From a virus, in the IMG/VR virus record IMGVR_UViG_3300029813_000077, positions 1 through 37,523 of that record: a stretch of DNA of 37,523 nt. One strand, written 5' to 3'. The stretch's first letter is position 1. Each line of letters starts with the position of its first letter. The position numbers were made by a program, and so were the translations under genes. Positions 1 to 5,344 of the stretch are shown here, one piece after another. The notes under the pieces were generated by a model that saw only the letters and a list, made by a program, of their open reading frames with translations, was not told where the DNA came from and made no database searches.

Positions 1-192
1 AACGTGGTCATAGCATTTTTCATAAACTCTTTTATATAAATATTTATGTATTTACATATATTCCCTTTTACCTTACTTATCTTATACTTTATATTTTCTC
101 TTGTATTTATTTATAAATAATACTATGACTACTATGACGTAGAATATAACTACTACGGTTACAACAACTTAACGTGGACACCATATTTTCAT

Positions 193-245
193 TCTGGCAC
201 AATTGACCATATAGTAGCACTTTGTTATGACTATTTTGTGCCAGA
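193..245 (+). promoter_or_regulatory. Promoter between perfect inverted-repeat arms
   Basis: A 10-bp perfect inverted repeat (TCTGGCACAA at 193-202, TTGTGCCAGA at 236-245) brackets a sigma70-like promoter. TTGACC lies at 203-208, followed by 17 bp and TATGAC at 226-231, preceded by an extended -10 TGT. The right arm covers the expected transcription start near 238. Arm centres are 43 bp apart, about four helical turns. This reads as a promoter with a bipartite operator, so a phage or host repressor could loop it shut. The downstream leader to the first convincing gene (564) is about 325 nt. The base patterns are seen; the operator function is inferred. Confidence 0.5.
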
Positions 246-302
246 TTACGCAGTATAAATGCCAGACTACGTAAAATAGGTACTTATTTACGTAAAATGT
301 GC
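240..302 (+). repeat. Three 21-bp phased repeats (iteron-like)
   Basis: TACG recurs at 247, 268 and 289, exactly 21 bp apart. Copies 1 and 2 share GCCAGA-Y-TACG; copies 2 and 3 share TACGTAAAAT. Copy 1 overlaps the right arm of the inverted repeat, and GTGCC reappears at 299-303. A spacing of two helical turns puts all copies on the same DNA face, as in iterons or stacked operators. This could be a replication origin or a repressor array; nothing else in the window looks like an origin. Confidence 0.45.
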
Positions 303-367
303 CTGACCGCCCCATAACTCTATATTACATAATAAGTTATACGCATCAACCACTACATGTTGTGTCG

Positions 368-379
368 AGGTATATACCT
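368..379. repeat. 12-bp perfect palindrome
   Basis: AGGTATATACCT is a perfect palindrome in the noncoding leader. It suits a dimeric repressor site. It is short enough to be chance in AT-rich DNA. The rest of 303-480 shows no convincing gene. Confidence 0.3.
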
Positions 380-480
380 TTTGGTAGATGGGGACATTGC
401 CAGTACAGAGCCTATGGAGGCATTATAGACGTAAGTTGATATATAATACAGACTTATGTAATTAGCACACATAATACGGA

Positions 481-522
481 ATAAAGTGCTATAAAAACGA
501 AATAAAGTGCTACAAAAACCGA
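481..522 (+). repeat. 21-bp tandem repeat upstream of the box promoter
   Basis: Two direct copies (481-501 and 502-522) begin ATAAAGTGCTA and continue AAAAAC, matching at 18 of 21 positions. The unit length equals that of the 240-302 array although the sequence differs. It abuts the GATAATTAGTT element at 520, where upstream activator sites would be expected. Confidence 0.5.
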
Positions 523-550
523 TAATTAGTTCTAATCTAACAGGTATAGT
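520..550 (+). promoter_or_regulatory. GATAATTAGTT-box promoter, copy 1
   Basis: CGATAATTAGTT (520-531) is followed by TATAGT at 545-550 and the ATG at 564. The same 12-mer occurs at 5940-5951 before another gene, with a nearly equal distance to the ATG (44 versus 46 bp). GATAAT sits 17-18 bp upstream of the -10-like hexamer in both, where a -35 would be, yet it is unlike TTGACA. I infer a second promoter class needing another sigma or an activator. Confidence 0.45.
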
Positions 551-563
551 GGAGACATATATT

Positions 564-734
564 ATGATAATGAAGTTTTGTACAAAATGCCACAAGCAAA
601 AACCACTATCAGCATTCGCAGAATACCGGCCCGGCCACCACACAACTTGGTGCAGGCAATGCACAAGAAGCTGGGATGTACACTGTTACCCACCGAAAAA
701 TGATAGTCAACCACGTGTTGTTTTTGAAAGGTAG
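564..734 (+). CDS. Small zinc-ribbon protein, 56 aa
   Basis: First convincing gene. The start at 564 (alternative ATG at 570) follows GGAG at 551-554. The N-terminus carries CTKCHK, and a CRQC pair follows about 25 residues later, making a CxxC-x24-CxxC zinc ribbon like those in HNH or recombination endonuclease VII-type proteins. No catalytic HNH residues follow, so it may be only the metal-binding part. It is driven by the GATAATTAGTT-box promoter. Function not recognised; DNA or RNA binding is an inference. Confidence 0.6.
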   Translation: MIMKFCTKCHKQKPLSAFAEYRPGHHTTWCRQCTRSWDVHCYPPKNDSQPRVVFER

Positions 735-741
735 AGTGAAA

Positions 742-969
742 ATGACCAGACAATACAAAGATAAGCTATTCGATACACTATGGGTAAAACATTTAGCTAC
801 GTTTGACGAATTATGCCAATATAAACAACGTGCTACTCATAACATATTAGAAAAACGTAATAGACATAAATACTGGTACTGTGTATGTACGACCTGCAAT
901 AAAATCTACGTTATACGCTCTGATTATTTATCTCGCAAAGTATGCCGATGCCAAAGAAAAAAGACTTGA
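742..969 (+). CDS. Small Cys-rich basic protein, 75 aa
   Basis: Starts at ATG 742, seven bases after the previous stop. Lysine- and arginine-rich, with a CxxC (CTTC) and a closing CRC, a probable zinc-ribbon pair separated by about 17 residues. The pattern resembles small phage DNA-binding zinc ribbons, but the family is not recognised. Its stop codon overlaps the -35 of the next promoter (966-971), so the following gene forms a separate transcription unit. Confidence 0.6.
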   Translation: MTRQYKDKLFDTLWVKHLATFDELCQYKQRATHNILEKRNRHKYWYCVCTTCNKIYVIRSDYLSRKVCRCQRKKT

Positions 970-994
970 CATCAGTTTAGTAATATGTTATGAT
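966..994 (+). promoter_or_regulatory. Consensus sigma70 promoter, leaderless type, copy 1
   Basis: TTGACA (966-971), 17-bp spacer, TATGAT (989-994) with extended -10 TGT at 986-988. Seven bases separate the -10 from the ATG at 1002, so transcription would start at or one base before the start codon. The 16-mer TATGATAGTGATTATG is repeated exactly at the promoter ending at 1483. Strong by consensus; the leaderless start is inferred from geometry. Confidence 0.75.
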
Positions 995-1001
995 AGTGAT
1001 T

Positions 1002-1352
1002 ATGGACATTATGCAAACGATAAAAGATATATGCAGCCGATACTATAAAACCTATGGACTAACTGCTAAAAAAATCAATAATGGTAATTGCGATGATTTT
1101 GCAAATGATATAGAATTTAACGGTTTTGGTTGTGCTGTTTGGGGCGATGAAGATTGGTTAAACTGGTCGTTAGATATTAAGAATCATCTTGACTGGTTTA
1201 CGCATTTTGCACCTTTTCATTGTTTTATATGGTATGAAGGTAAATACTATGATAGTGAATGCCCAGAAGGTTGCGAGTATGCTGACCAATTACCATTTTA
1301 TCAACGCCAAAAATGGATTGAGAACACAAGACGCAGATTACAGGTAGTTTAG
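1002..1352 (+). CDS. Putative papain/transglutaminase-fold protein, 116 aa
   Basis: An upstream in-frame ATG at 990 lies inside the -10 box and would not be transcribed, so 1002 is chosen. Residues near 30 read NGNCDDFA and residues near 75-90 read FHCFIWYEGKYYDSE. Cys, His and Asp/Glu in that order and spacing recall papain-like folds (NlpC/P60, transglutaminase-like) seen in small phage proteins that contain a yDaE motif. A cysteine hydrolase acting in the infected cell is possible. The strong leaderless promoter suggests early expression. The family assignment is inference. Confidence 0.6.
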   Translation: MDIMQTIKDICSRYYKTYGLTAKKINNGNCDDFANDIEFNGFGCAVWGDEDWLNWSLDIKNHLDWFTHFAPFHCFIWYEGKYYDSECPEGCEYADQLPFYQRQKWIENTRRRLQVV

Positions 1353-1354
1353 TA

Positions 1355-1454
1355 CCAACCGGCCAGCGTTCGTCCAACATAGAGCACGTCCGGGCTTCGG
1401 ATTATGTCCGATAACAGTATTTATCAGGTTTCCCGGTATTTCTCGATATTTTAG
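1355..1454 (+). other. Structured spacer with alternative hairpins
   Basis: About 100 nt with no gene. TCCG, CGGA and TCCG occur in succession near 1390-1412, so the middle CGGA can pair with either neighbour; the two hairpins exclude each other. ACCGG near 1360 could pair with CCGGT near 1435. It follows the 1002 gene and precedes a new promoter, so termination or mRNA 3'-end protection is plausible. No U-tract is present. Confidence 0.3.
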
Positions 1455-1483
1455 TTGACATTACATTTCAATTATGATATGAT
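1455..1483 (+). promoter_or_regulatory. Consensus sigma70 promoter, leaderless type, copy 2
   Basis: TTGACA (1455-1460), 17-bp spacer, TATGAT (1478-1483) preceded by TGA as an extended -10. A second TATGAT overlaps at 1473-1478. The ATG is at 1491, again seven bases after the -10. The first 11 bases TTGACATTACA also occur in the promoter at 2735. Confidence 0.75.
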
Positions 1484-1490
1484 AGTGATT

Positions 1491-1658
1491 ATGAAGATAT
1501 TTATAGACAAAAAGAAAATACAAATGATATCAGTAACAGGACGATTTTACCAGATAAACTGGCAATTATTCTGTTATTTGAAAAACCATAAGATTTTATT
1601 TTCAGTTAAAAAATGGGATGGACAATTTTGGCCGAGTTTTTTATGGCGGACAACATAG
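1491..1658 (+). CDS. Hypothetical basic protein, 55 aa
   Basis: Starts at ATG 1491, the first start downstream of the expected transcription start of the preceding promoter; earlier in-frame starts overlap promoter elements. The product is rich in Lys, Phe and Trp and ends in a WxxxFWPSFLW patch. It has no cysteine pair and no clear membrane segment. Not recognised. Leaderless expression from a strong promoter suggests an early host-directed role. Confidence 0.5.
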   Translation: MKIFIDKKKIQMISVTGRFYQINWQLFCYLKNHKILFSVKKWDGQFWPSFLWRTT

Positions 1659-1671
1659 CCGATAGTGGCTA
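1656..1671 (+). promoter_or_regulatory. Hairpin with GATA-start loop before an SD
   Basis: TAGCC-GATAGT-GGCTA forms a 5-bp stem starting at the stop codon of the upstream gene. It is followed by GAAAGTGAGG, the SD of the gene at 1692. A similar hairpin (GGCC-GATA-GGCC) precedes the same SD sequence at 3616-3638. It may affect ribosome access or mark an mRNA end. Confidence 0.4.
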
Positions 1672-1691
1672 ATTGAAAGTGAGGATGTAAT

Positions 1692-1838
1692 ATGAGTAGC
1701 TCAATAGATTGGTTTGAATGTCCTAAGTGTGGCGGTGATTGTACTGCTTATCGTGAACAGGATAATAGAACGTGTGAAGTTTATTGTGGTTGTTCCCAAT
1801 GTGATTGGCACGGTGAACAACCTGTTAATGAAGACTGA
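1692..1838 (+). CDS. Zinc-ribbon protein, 48 aa
   Basis: Preceded by AGTGAGG 8-14 bases upstream of the ATG. Contains CPKCGG near residue 10 and a second pair (CSQC) near residue 35, with WHGE after it. This is a classic two-knuckle zinc ribbon resembling the Lar-like restriction alleviation family, whose members are of similar length (consensus CPFCGG ... C...GC). Lar-type function, protection from host restriction, is an inference from the motif pattern only. Confidence 0.65.
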   Translation: MSSSIDWFECPKCGGDCTAYREQDNRTCEVYCGCSQCDWHGEQPVNED

Positions 1839-1853
1839 AAGTGAGGATATAAA

Positions 1854-2381
1854 ATGAAAACAAATATTTTAGTGCAATATCAAGGTGGCGGATATTCCGG
1901 TTGTTATTGGGAGTGGAATTACTTTTACATCGACAAGCAGGGAACGTTTCACGATATTTATTCGTCCGGCAGGAAAGCCGTTACCAGCATCGAAAACGCT
2001 AAAGAGTTATTCTGGGCTGATTGTAGTGGAACATACATTTACGACCTGAACAACAAGCAGGATATTGAGACGTTCAGCAAAGAAGCACATCCTGTCCATA
2101 TCTCCGGCGTTTTACAGTGGTTTGAGGATAATCCCAATATTGGTATAGAGTTTTTCGCTGTATGTTCGGCTTGCAGGTGTGAAATAGATAGCTGCGATGG
2201 CATGATTATTGAAGACGAAAATCTGTTTTGTATTGAATGTTACTCAATCGGTGAATGCCCTTGTTGTGAATCTTATGTAGGTGAAACTAATATGATACAG
2301 GTAAACCCAGACGAACATCACGACTACAATTATATCTGCTCTGACTGTAAGGAATATCACGATATAGAACGGGGGATATGA
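1854..2381 (+). CDS. Two-part protein with C-terminal zinc knuckles, 175 aa
   Basis: SD AGTGAGG matches that of the gene before it. Residues 1-100 form an aromatic-rich segment (QGGGYSGCYWEWNYFY near the start) seen in phage hypothetical proteins. Residues 103-170 contain CSAC, CIEC, CPCC and CSDC pairs with HH and YH residues, enough for two zinc sites as in LIM/RING-like treble clefs. It could mediate protein-protein contact with host factors. Function not recognised. Confidence 0.65.
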   Translation: MKTNILVQYQGGGYSGCYWEWNYFYIDKQGTFHDIYSSGRKAVTSIENAKELFWADCSGTYIYDLNNKQDIETFSKEAHPVHISGVLQWFEDNPNIGIEFFAVCSACRCEIDSCDGMIIEDENLFCIECYSIGECPCCESYVGETNMIQVNPDEHHDYNYICSDCKEYHDIERGI

Positions 2382-2382
2382 C

Positions 2383-2490
2383 ATGATAACGAAAAAAGAC
2401 TTTAAGGCGATAGCGAAGATTATCAGTAATATAACACTAACAACGATGAGGTCAAGTAGTAAAACAATTCAAGAAACGAGTATGGCATAG
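2383..2490 (+). CDS. Short hypothetical, 35 aa, possibly a truncated gene
   Basis: ATG starts one base after the stop of the 1854 gene and reads MITKKDFKAIAKII, an N-terminus typical of short phage proteins. After about 17 residues the composition changes to a serine/threonine-rich tail. In another frame the DNA reads NNDEVK, which would fit the expected continuation. This suggests a frameshifted, shortened copy. It could also be intact and simply short. Confidence 0.35.
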   Translation: MITKKDFKAIAKIISNITLTTMRSSSKTIQETSMA

Positions 2491-2512
2491 CGAGCAGGAA
2501 AGGTGGTGTAGT

Positions 2513-2731
2513 ATGAAAGCCGGAAAAACAAATATCGAAATTGGTACTCGGATAAAAACAACAAAAACTTGGGATGCAACAATTATCACCGGCACAATTA
2601 CACACTCTTTTGGCTGTTTTGGAATGTATGATTATGGTGCGATTGCAGGAATCTATATCGATAAAGAATATCAATCTCAATTTGGTGAAACTGGAAATTT
2701 AATGAAAAATGACTTTGAATTATGCAAATAA
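2513..2731 (+). CDS. Hypothetical protein, 72 aa
   Basis: SD AAAGGTGG lies before ATG 2513. Predicted mainly beta from alternating residues (IGTRIKTTKTWDATIITGTI), possibly an SH3-like or small barrel fold. No metal motif or membrane segment. It ends four bases before the third TTGACA promoter, closing this transcription unit. Confidence 0.55.
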   Translation: MKAGKTNIEIGTRIKTTKTWDATIITGTITHSFGCFGMYDYGAIAGIYIDKEYQSQFGETGNLMKNDFELCK

Positions 2732-2734
2732 CCC

Positions 2735-2763
2735 TTGACATTACAGAACAAATATAGTATAAT
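2735..2763 (+). promoter_or_regulatory. Perfect sigma70 promoter, leaderless type, copy 3
   Basis: TTGACA (2735-2740), 17 bp, TATAAT (2758-2763), both consensus hexamers. Six bases separate the -10 from ATG 2770, so the A of the start codon is the expected +1. No SD can exist on this transcript. Confidence 0.8.
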
Positions 2764-2769
2764 ACTATT

Positions 2770-2934
2770 ATGAATCAGATACAACAAACATCCTTGTCAA
2801 TACAAGATATTACAGAACACCATACAATGTTGGAACAACAGCATTGTATTGACCTATTCCTGCCAGCAGACCGTAGGCAGGAAGTGGCTGACGAAATGTT
2901 AGAACGATTTTGCGATACTTTTATAGGGGATTGA
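2770..2934 (+). CDS. Small acidic protein, 54 aa, leaderless
   Basis: Starts at the predicted +1 of the perfect promoter. Gln/Glu-rich; a helical region after residue 20 contains LFLPADRRQEVADEMLERFCDTF. No recognised domain. The next gene follows after two bases. Leaderless translation needs the 5' ATG, which supports this start over the internal ATG. Confidence 0.55.
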   Translation: MNQIQQTSLSIQDITEHHTMLEQQHCIDLFLPADRRQEVADEMLERFCDTFIGD

Positions 2935-2936
2935 TT

Positions 2937-3089
2937 ATGTATCAAGTAGGCATGATTGTAAAATTTGAAAACGGTACAGAAGAGCAAAAGAAATTTGACT
3001 TCTGGAGCGAAGCATTGGCCTGGGTAGAATATCTTGCAAACGAGAATGAGTCTATTCCAGCAGATGTAAAAATGTGGATAATTAGATAA
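2937..3089 (+). CDS. Hypothetical protein, 50 aa
   Basis: Begins two bases after the stop of the leaderless gene; an upstream TAGGGGA can act as a weak SD within its end. Sequence MYQVGMIVKFENGTEE suggests a short beta hairpin followed by a helix with SEALAWVEYLANEN. Compact alpha/beta protein of unknown role, probably translationally coupled. Confidence 0.55.
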   Translation: MYQVGMIVKFENGTEEQKKFDFWSEALAWVEYLANENESIPADVKMWIIR

Positions 3090-3101
3090 TGGAGAATCAA
3101 A

Positions 3102-3287
3102 ATGAAATTGATTAAAGAAACAGCATGGATGTTTTGTCGAGAATGTAAAAAATTCGATAATGGTGAACATCCAGACCGACCATGTAGCGGTAAAGCATTC
3201 GATTTTGTTGTCAAGGATGATGTAAAGTTTATGGATGAGTGCGGTTATGAATTTGATGAAAGTATTATAAGTGAGGTAAAACCATGA
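3102..3287 (+). CDS. Small Cys-containing protein, 61 aa
   Basis: TGGAGA precedes ATG 3102. CRECKKF near residue 13, a Cys near 28 (RPCSGK) and one near 47 (DECGYEF) could bind zinc. This matches small phage proteins with a CxxCxxF...RPC pattern of unknown role. It overlaps the next gene by ATGA, indicating coupling. Confidence 0.6.
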   Translation: MKLIKETAWMFCRECKKFDNGEHPDRPCSGKAFDFVVKDDVKFMDECGYEFDESIISEVKP

Positions 3288-3562
3288 AACTTTATCGCGT
3301 ATATACAGAAAACAAAAACTATCCAGACATTCTGGACTATTTAGATAAGCAATTTCCAGACGGTTATACCGTACTTCATGCAGACGGAGCATGGCAGGGA
3401 CAGCGTGAGAAGTCACTGGTAGTTGAAATCATAGATGATAGGTACGATACAGACACTTATTACCACGAAGAAATTGAGTGTTTTGTCTATTGGTTGAAAA
3501 AACATAATGGCCAACAAGCAGTTATGGTACAAATTATCAATGTAGATATTCCTTCTCTTTAG
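3284..3562 (+). CDS. Hypothetical protein, 92 aa
   Basis: The first residues read MKLYRVYTENKNYPDILDYLD, then a glycine-tryptophan segment (HADGAWQGQREKSLVVEI) and a C-terminal helix plus strand (AVMVQIINVDI). The G-W-G-x-E-K-S-L-x-x-E-I pattern is one I associate with conserved small phage proteins, but I cannot name a characterised member. An alpha/beta ferredoxin-like fold is plausible. Coupled by ATGA to the gene before it. Confidence 0.6.
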   Translation: MKLYRVYTENKNYPDILDYLDKQFPDGYTVLHADGAWQGQREKSLVVEIIDDRYDTDTYYHEEIECFVYWLKKHNGQQAVMVQIINVDIPSL

Positions 3563-3566
3563 CGTG

Positions 3567-3628
3567 TAGCATGACACGGTTGACCGCCGTGTTGTGCTAT
3601 GGATTATGGTTTTATGGCCGATAGGCCG
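3567..3628 (+). ncRNA. Two adjacent RNA hairpins in a spacer
   Basis: The first is a 13-bp stem (3567-3579 with 3587-3599) with a 7-nt loop TTGACCG; two of its pairs are G-U, which would be broken in the opposite strand, so the fold belongs to plus-strand RNA. The second is GGCC-GATA-GGCC (3616-3627) just before SD GAAAGTGAGG. No U-tract follows either. Possible mRNA processing or stability element, attenuator or small RNA. The start TAGCATGAC recurs at 4213-4221. Confidence 0.45.
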
Positions 3629-3644
3629 GAAAGTGAGGTATTAA

Positions 3645-3848
3645 ATGAGAATATTGGAAAACAAAGAAAAGAATCTGGTGGATTTTACGGATTTAAGTGT
3701 AGGGGATTGTTTTAGATATGACGGTCAATTATATATTAAATCTGATTGTGACCAGGAAGCAGTCGGTTTGGTCGATGGTAACGCACTTAGTGAGCTGTGT
3801 AATACACGAGTAACACCGGTCAATGCCGAAGTGCATATCATTGACTAA
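3645..3848 (+). CDS. Small conserved phage protein, 67 aa
   Basis: SD AAGTGAGG is at 3631-3638. The sequence shows FTDLSVGDCFRYDGQLYIKSD, then GLVDGNALSEL and a final EVHIID strand. This GDxFxxxGxLYxK...NA pattern is common in small, mainly beta phage proteins near early or structural genes. Biochemical role unknown. It is preceded by the double hairpin. Confidence 0.65.
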   Translation: MRILENKEKNLVDFTDLSVGDCFRYDGQLYIKSDCDQEAVGLVDGNALSELCNTRVTPVNAEVHIID

Positions 3849-3945
3849 ACCTGTACAAGCGAAAGTTGTCCGTTCATGGAGCATGGGGCCAGACAGCTTG
3901 AGCTTGTTGAATTTAGCTAAAATGAATTAAGAAGTGAGGATTGAT
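3849..3945 (+). other. Spacer, weakly structured
   Basis: Ninety-seven bases without a gene. ACAAGC (3855-3860) can pair with GCTTGT (3902-3907), and a small ACAA/TTGT hairpin with loop GCGAAAG lies at 3855-3869. It ends in SD GAAGTGAGGA for the gene at 3946. No promoter consensus was seen. Confidence 0.25.
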
Positions 3946-4095
3946 ATGAAACAGCTAACAGACACAGAACGATTAGAAATTGCAGTAGATTTATTATCAG
4001 AACGTGATTTGGATGAATATGCAGAACAATGTGCAGAGCTTGAACGGGAAGGAATCCCGCTTGGTATGAAACCATTACCTAAACAAGAAAATTAA
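3946..4095 (+). CDS. Small acidic helical protein, 49 aa
   Basis: SD GTGAGGA is 6-12 bases upstream. Almost wholly helical and acidic (LTDTERLEIAVDLLSERDLD), with one Cys. Not recognised. Small acidic early phage proteins often bind host enzymes or mimic DNA, but nothing here shows the target. Confidence 0.55.
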   Translation: MKQLTDTERLEIAVDLLSERDLDEYAEQCAELEREGIPLGMKPLPKQEN

Positions 4096-4110
4096 TTGAA
4101 AGGTGACAAC

Positions 4111-4212
4111 ATGGCTTACACAGCAGGTGTAATAGTGTGTGCAGCGATAGTATTGCTTAGTATTGGTTGTTTAATAAGTGTTGTAGCGTGGTGTTTGGCT
4201 ATTAGAAAGTAG
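4111..4212 (+). CDS. Single-helix membrane protein, 33 aa
   Basis: AAAGGTG precedes ATG 4111. Residues 5-29 form one hydrophobic stretch (AGVIVCAAIVLLSIGCLISV), followed by WCLAIRK with positive charges at the end. That predicts one transmembrane helix with the C-terminus in the cytoplasm. Location in the early block argues against a canonical holin; superinfection or host membrane functions are possible. Confidence 0.55.
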   Translation: MAYTAGVIVCAAIVLLSIGCLISVVAWCLAIRK

Positions 4213-4220
4213 TAGCATGA

Positions 4221-4271
4221 CCTGTATACGTAAATGCAGAGCAGGTCAAGATAAGGATTGAAAGGGTTTGA
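4221..4271 (+). pseudogene. Relic of a duplicated gene 3' end
   Basis: In frame this reads PVYVNAEQVKIRIERV then stop. The end of the intact gene at 4613-4951 reads NAEQVKIRIEKV then stop, and the DNA matches at 30 of 32 positions (4232-4263 against 4912-4943). A TGA at 4218 interrupts the frame upstream. This is the tail of a second copy left by duplication or recombination. TGACCTG/CAGGTCA (4218-4224, 4242-4248) can form a stem within it. Confidence 0.6.
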
Positions 4272-4272
4272 T

Positions 4273-4434
4273 ATGAAAAAACTAATGAAAGAGGGATGGT
4301 GTTTTGAGATGTATGCAAATGCACTCGGTTCATTCACGGCTGTTGCTTATAATGGAGTTACAGAAATTGTAACTGACCATTTTACTTGGCGAGAACTTAT
4401 TAAAGCTATTATTGCTAAAGTAAAAGAAGCATGA
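4273..4434 (+). CDS. Small protein with TWREL tail, 53 aa
   Basis: Starts just after the relic, with SD AAGG about 20 bases away or coupled to the relic frame. C-terminal TWRELIKAIIAKVKEA recalls TWRELLEQILDAYENA near the end of the 4613 product, suggesting gene shuffling in this block. Overlaps the next gene by ATGA. Unknown function. Confidence 0.5.
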   Translation: MKKLMKEGWCFEMYANALGSFTAVAYNGVTEIVTDHFTWRELIKAIIAKVKEA

Positions 4435-4616
4435 CCCGTACACGCATTCGCAAACGCAGCAACAAACTTGAAAAACCGCTACCAGAGATAGCTCAGACAT
4501 TCGCAGACCGGTTTATCGCTGGTTACGGCATTAAGGATGCTGAGCGAATAGCAAAACTATGTTATGAGAAAGTAGTGGCTTCACGTAAATCTCTTGAAAG
4601 GAAGTATGGAAAATGA
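4431..4616 (+). CDS. Basic helical protein, 61 aa
   Basis: The N-terminus is very basic (TRTRIRKRSNKLEK), followed by a helix pair containing IAQTFADRFIAGYGIKDAER and KLCYEKVVASRKSLERKYG. Nucleic-acid contact is plausible. ATGA overlaps on both sides show it is coupled in a run of three genes (4273, 4431, 4613). Confidence 0.6.
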   Translation: MTRTRIRKRSNKLEKPLPEIAQTFADRFIAGYGIKDAERIAKLCYEKVVASRKSLERKYGK

Positions 4617-4951
4617 AAGAGCAAGAACAAAATTTATTAGATGCAGCACGAGAAATTGTATATGACTTTAATCATTATGGAGAAGTATTACAAACTGGTG
4701 ATAACGGGGAATATGGTACAGAAAGCTCTATCGGTATGTTAAGTACTGCGATACATCAGTATAAAAACAGCATACCAGCTAAATCCCAACACGGCCGTGA
4801 GTCGGACGAGGTGAAACCGCTGGCTCAGTATTTAAGTGAACATATTAACGATGAACTCGACTATGACGTTACATGGCGTGAATTGCTCGAACAAATACTC
4901 GATGCGTATGAAAATGCAGAGCAGGTTAAAATAAGGATTGAAAAAGTATGA
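4613..4951 (+). CDS. Acidic helical protein, 112 aa
   Basis: Two helical regions, residues 1-25 and 60-110, flank a glycine-rich loop (TGDNGEYGTESSIG). The end carries TWRELLEQILDAYENAEQ, part of which is duplicated as a relic at 4221-4271. Overlaps the HTH gene at 4948 by ATGA, so the two are translated together. Not recognised. Confidence 0.6.
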   Translation: MKEQEQNLLDAAREIVYDFNHYGEVLQTGDNGEYGTESSIGMLSTAIHQYKNSIPAKSQHGRESDEVKPLAQYLSEHINDELDYDVTWRELLEQILDAYENAEQVKIRIEKV

Positions 4952-5325
4952 CTCGCCATATAACGCATCGTCAGGAACAGATATATCGAATGAGACACCA
5001 TAACTTCGGTGGTATGACTACAAAACAAGTAGCAGTTAAGCTCAAAATCACAACACATAGTGTTGCCCGGCATTTGAAAAAAATAGAAAGAAAATTTCCA
5101 CAGCTATTTCCGATTCTCACCAAACAGCAAGCAGATGTGTATCACATGTTTGTGCATGTAGGATTGGAACAAAAGGTTATTGCAGAAATATTAGGCATAA
5201 GTAGTAATCATGTTGCTATTCAAATTTATCGCCTTAAAAATAAAGGTATGTATGTGCCGTGCAGATTACACCAAGTGCTCTATATGCCAAGAGCACACGA
5301 CCATCAAATAAAGCAAAAATTTTAA
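4948..5325 (+). CDS. Tandem helix-turn-helix regulator A, 125 aa
   Basis: Residues 20-45 (MTTKQVAVKLKITTHSVARH) and 75-100 (QKVIAEILGISSNHVAIQIY) each form a helix-turn-helix of the sigma-region-4/LuxR type, joined by a shared segment FPILTKQQADVYHMF. It aligns end to end with the product at 5986, including the ends LTK, KGM and KF. It probably binds DNA to redirect transcription, as sigma-like phage regulators do. It has no core-binding sigma region 2, so it is not a complete sigma factor. Confidence 0.7.
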   Translation: MTRHITHRQEQIYRMRHHNFGGMTTKQVAVKLKITTHSVARHLKKIERKFPQLFPILTKQQADVYHMFVHVGLEQKVIAEILGISSNHVAIQIYRLKNKGMYVPCRLHQVLYMPRAHDHQIKQKF

Positions 5326-5344
5326 CAGAAAGAGAGGTAAACAG

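Noticed and set aside
388-468. 26-codon frame in the leader region as a leader peptide
   Set aside because: No SD and no attenuator structure tied to it; expected by chance in this length.
2775-3416. Antisense open frame of 213 codons opposite five small genes
   Set aside because: The plus-strand genes have promoter, SD and overlap logic; the antisense product is Cys/Phe-rich and has no SD.
4218-4248. TGACCTG/CAGGTCA hairpin as an RNA regulator
   Set aside because: Its right arm lies within the duplicated gene relic, where the sequence is explained by former coding.
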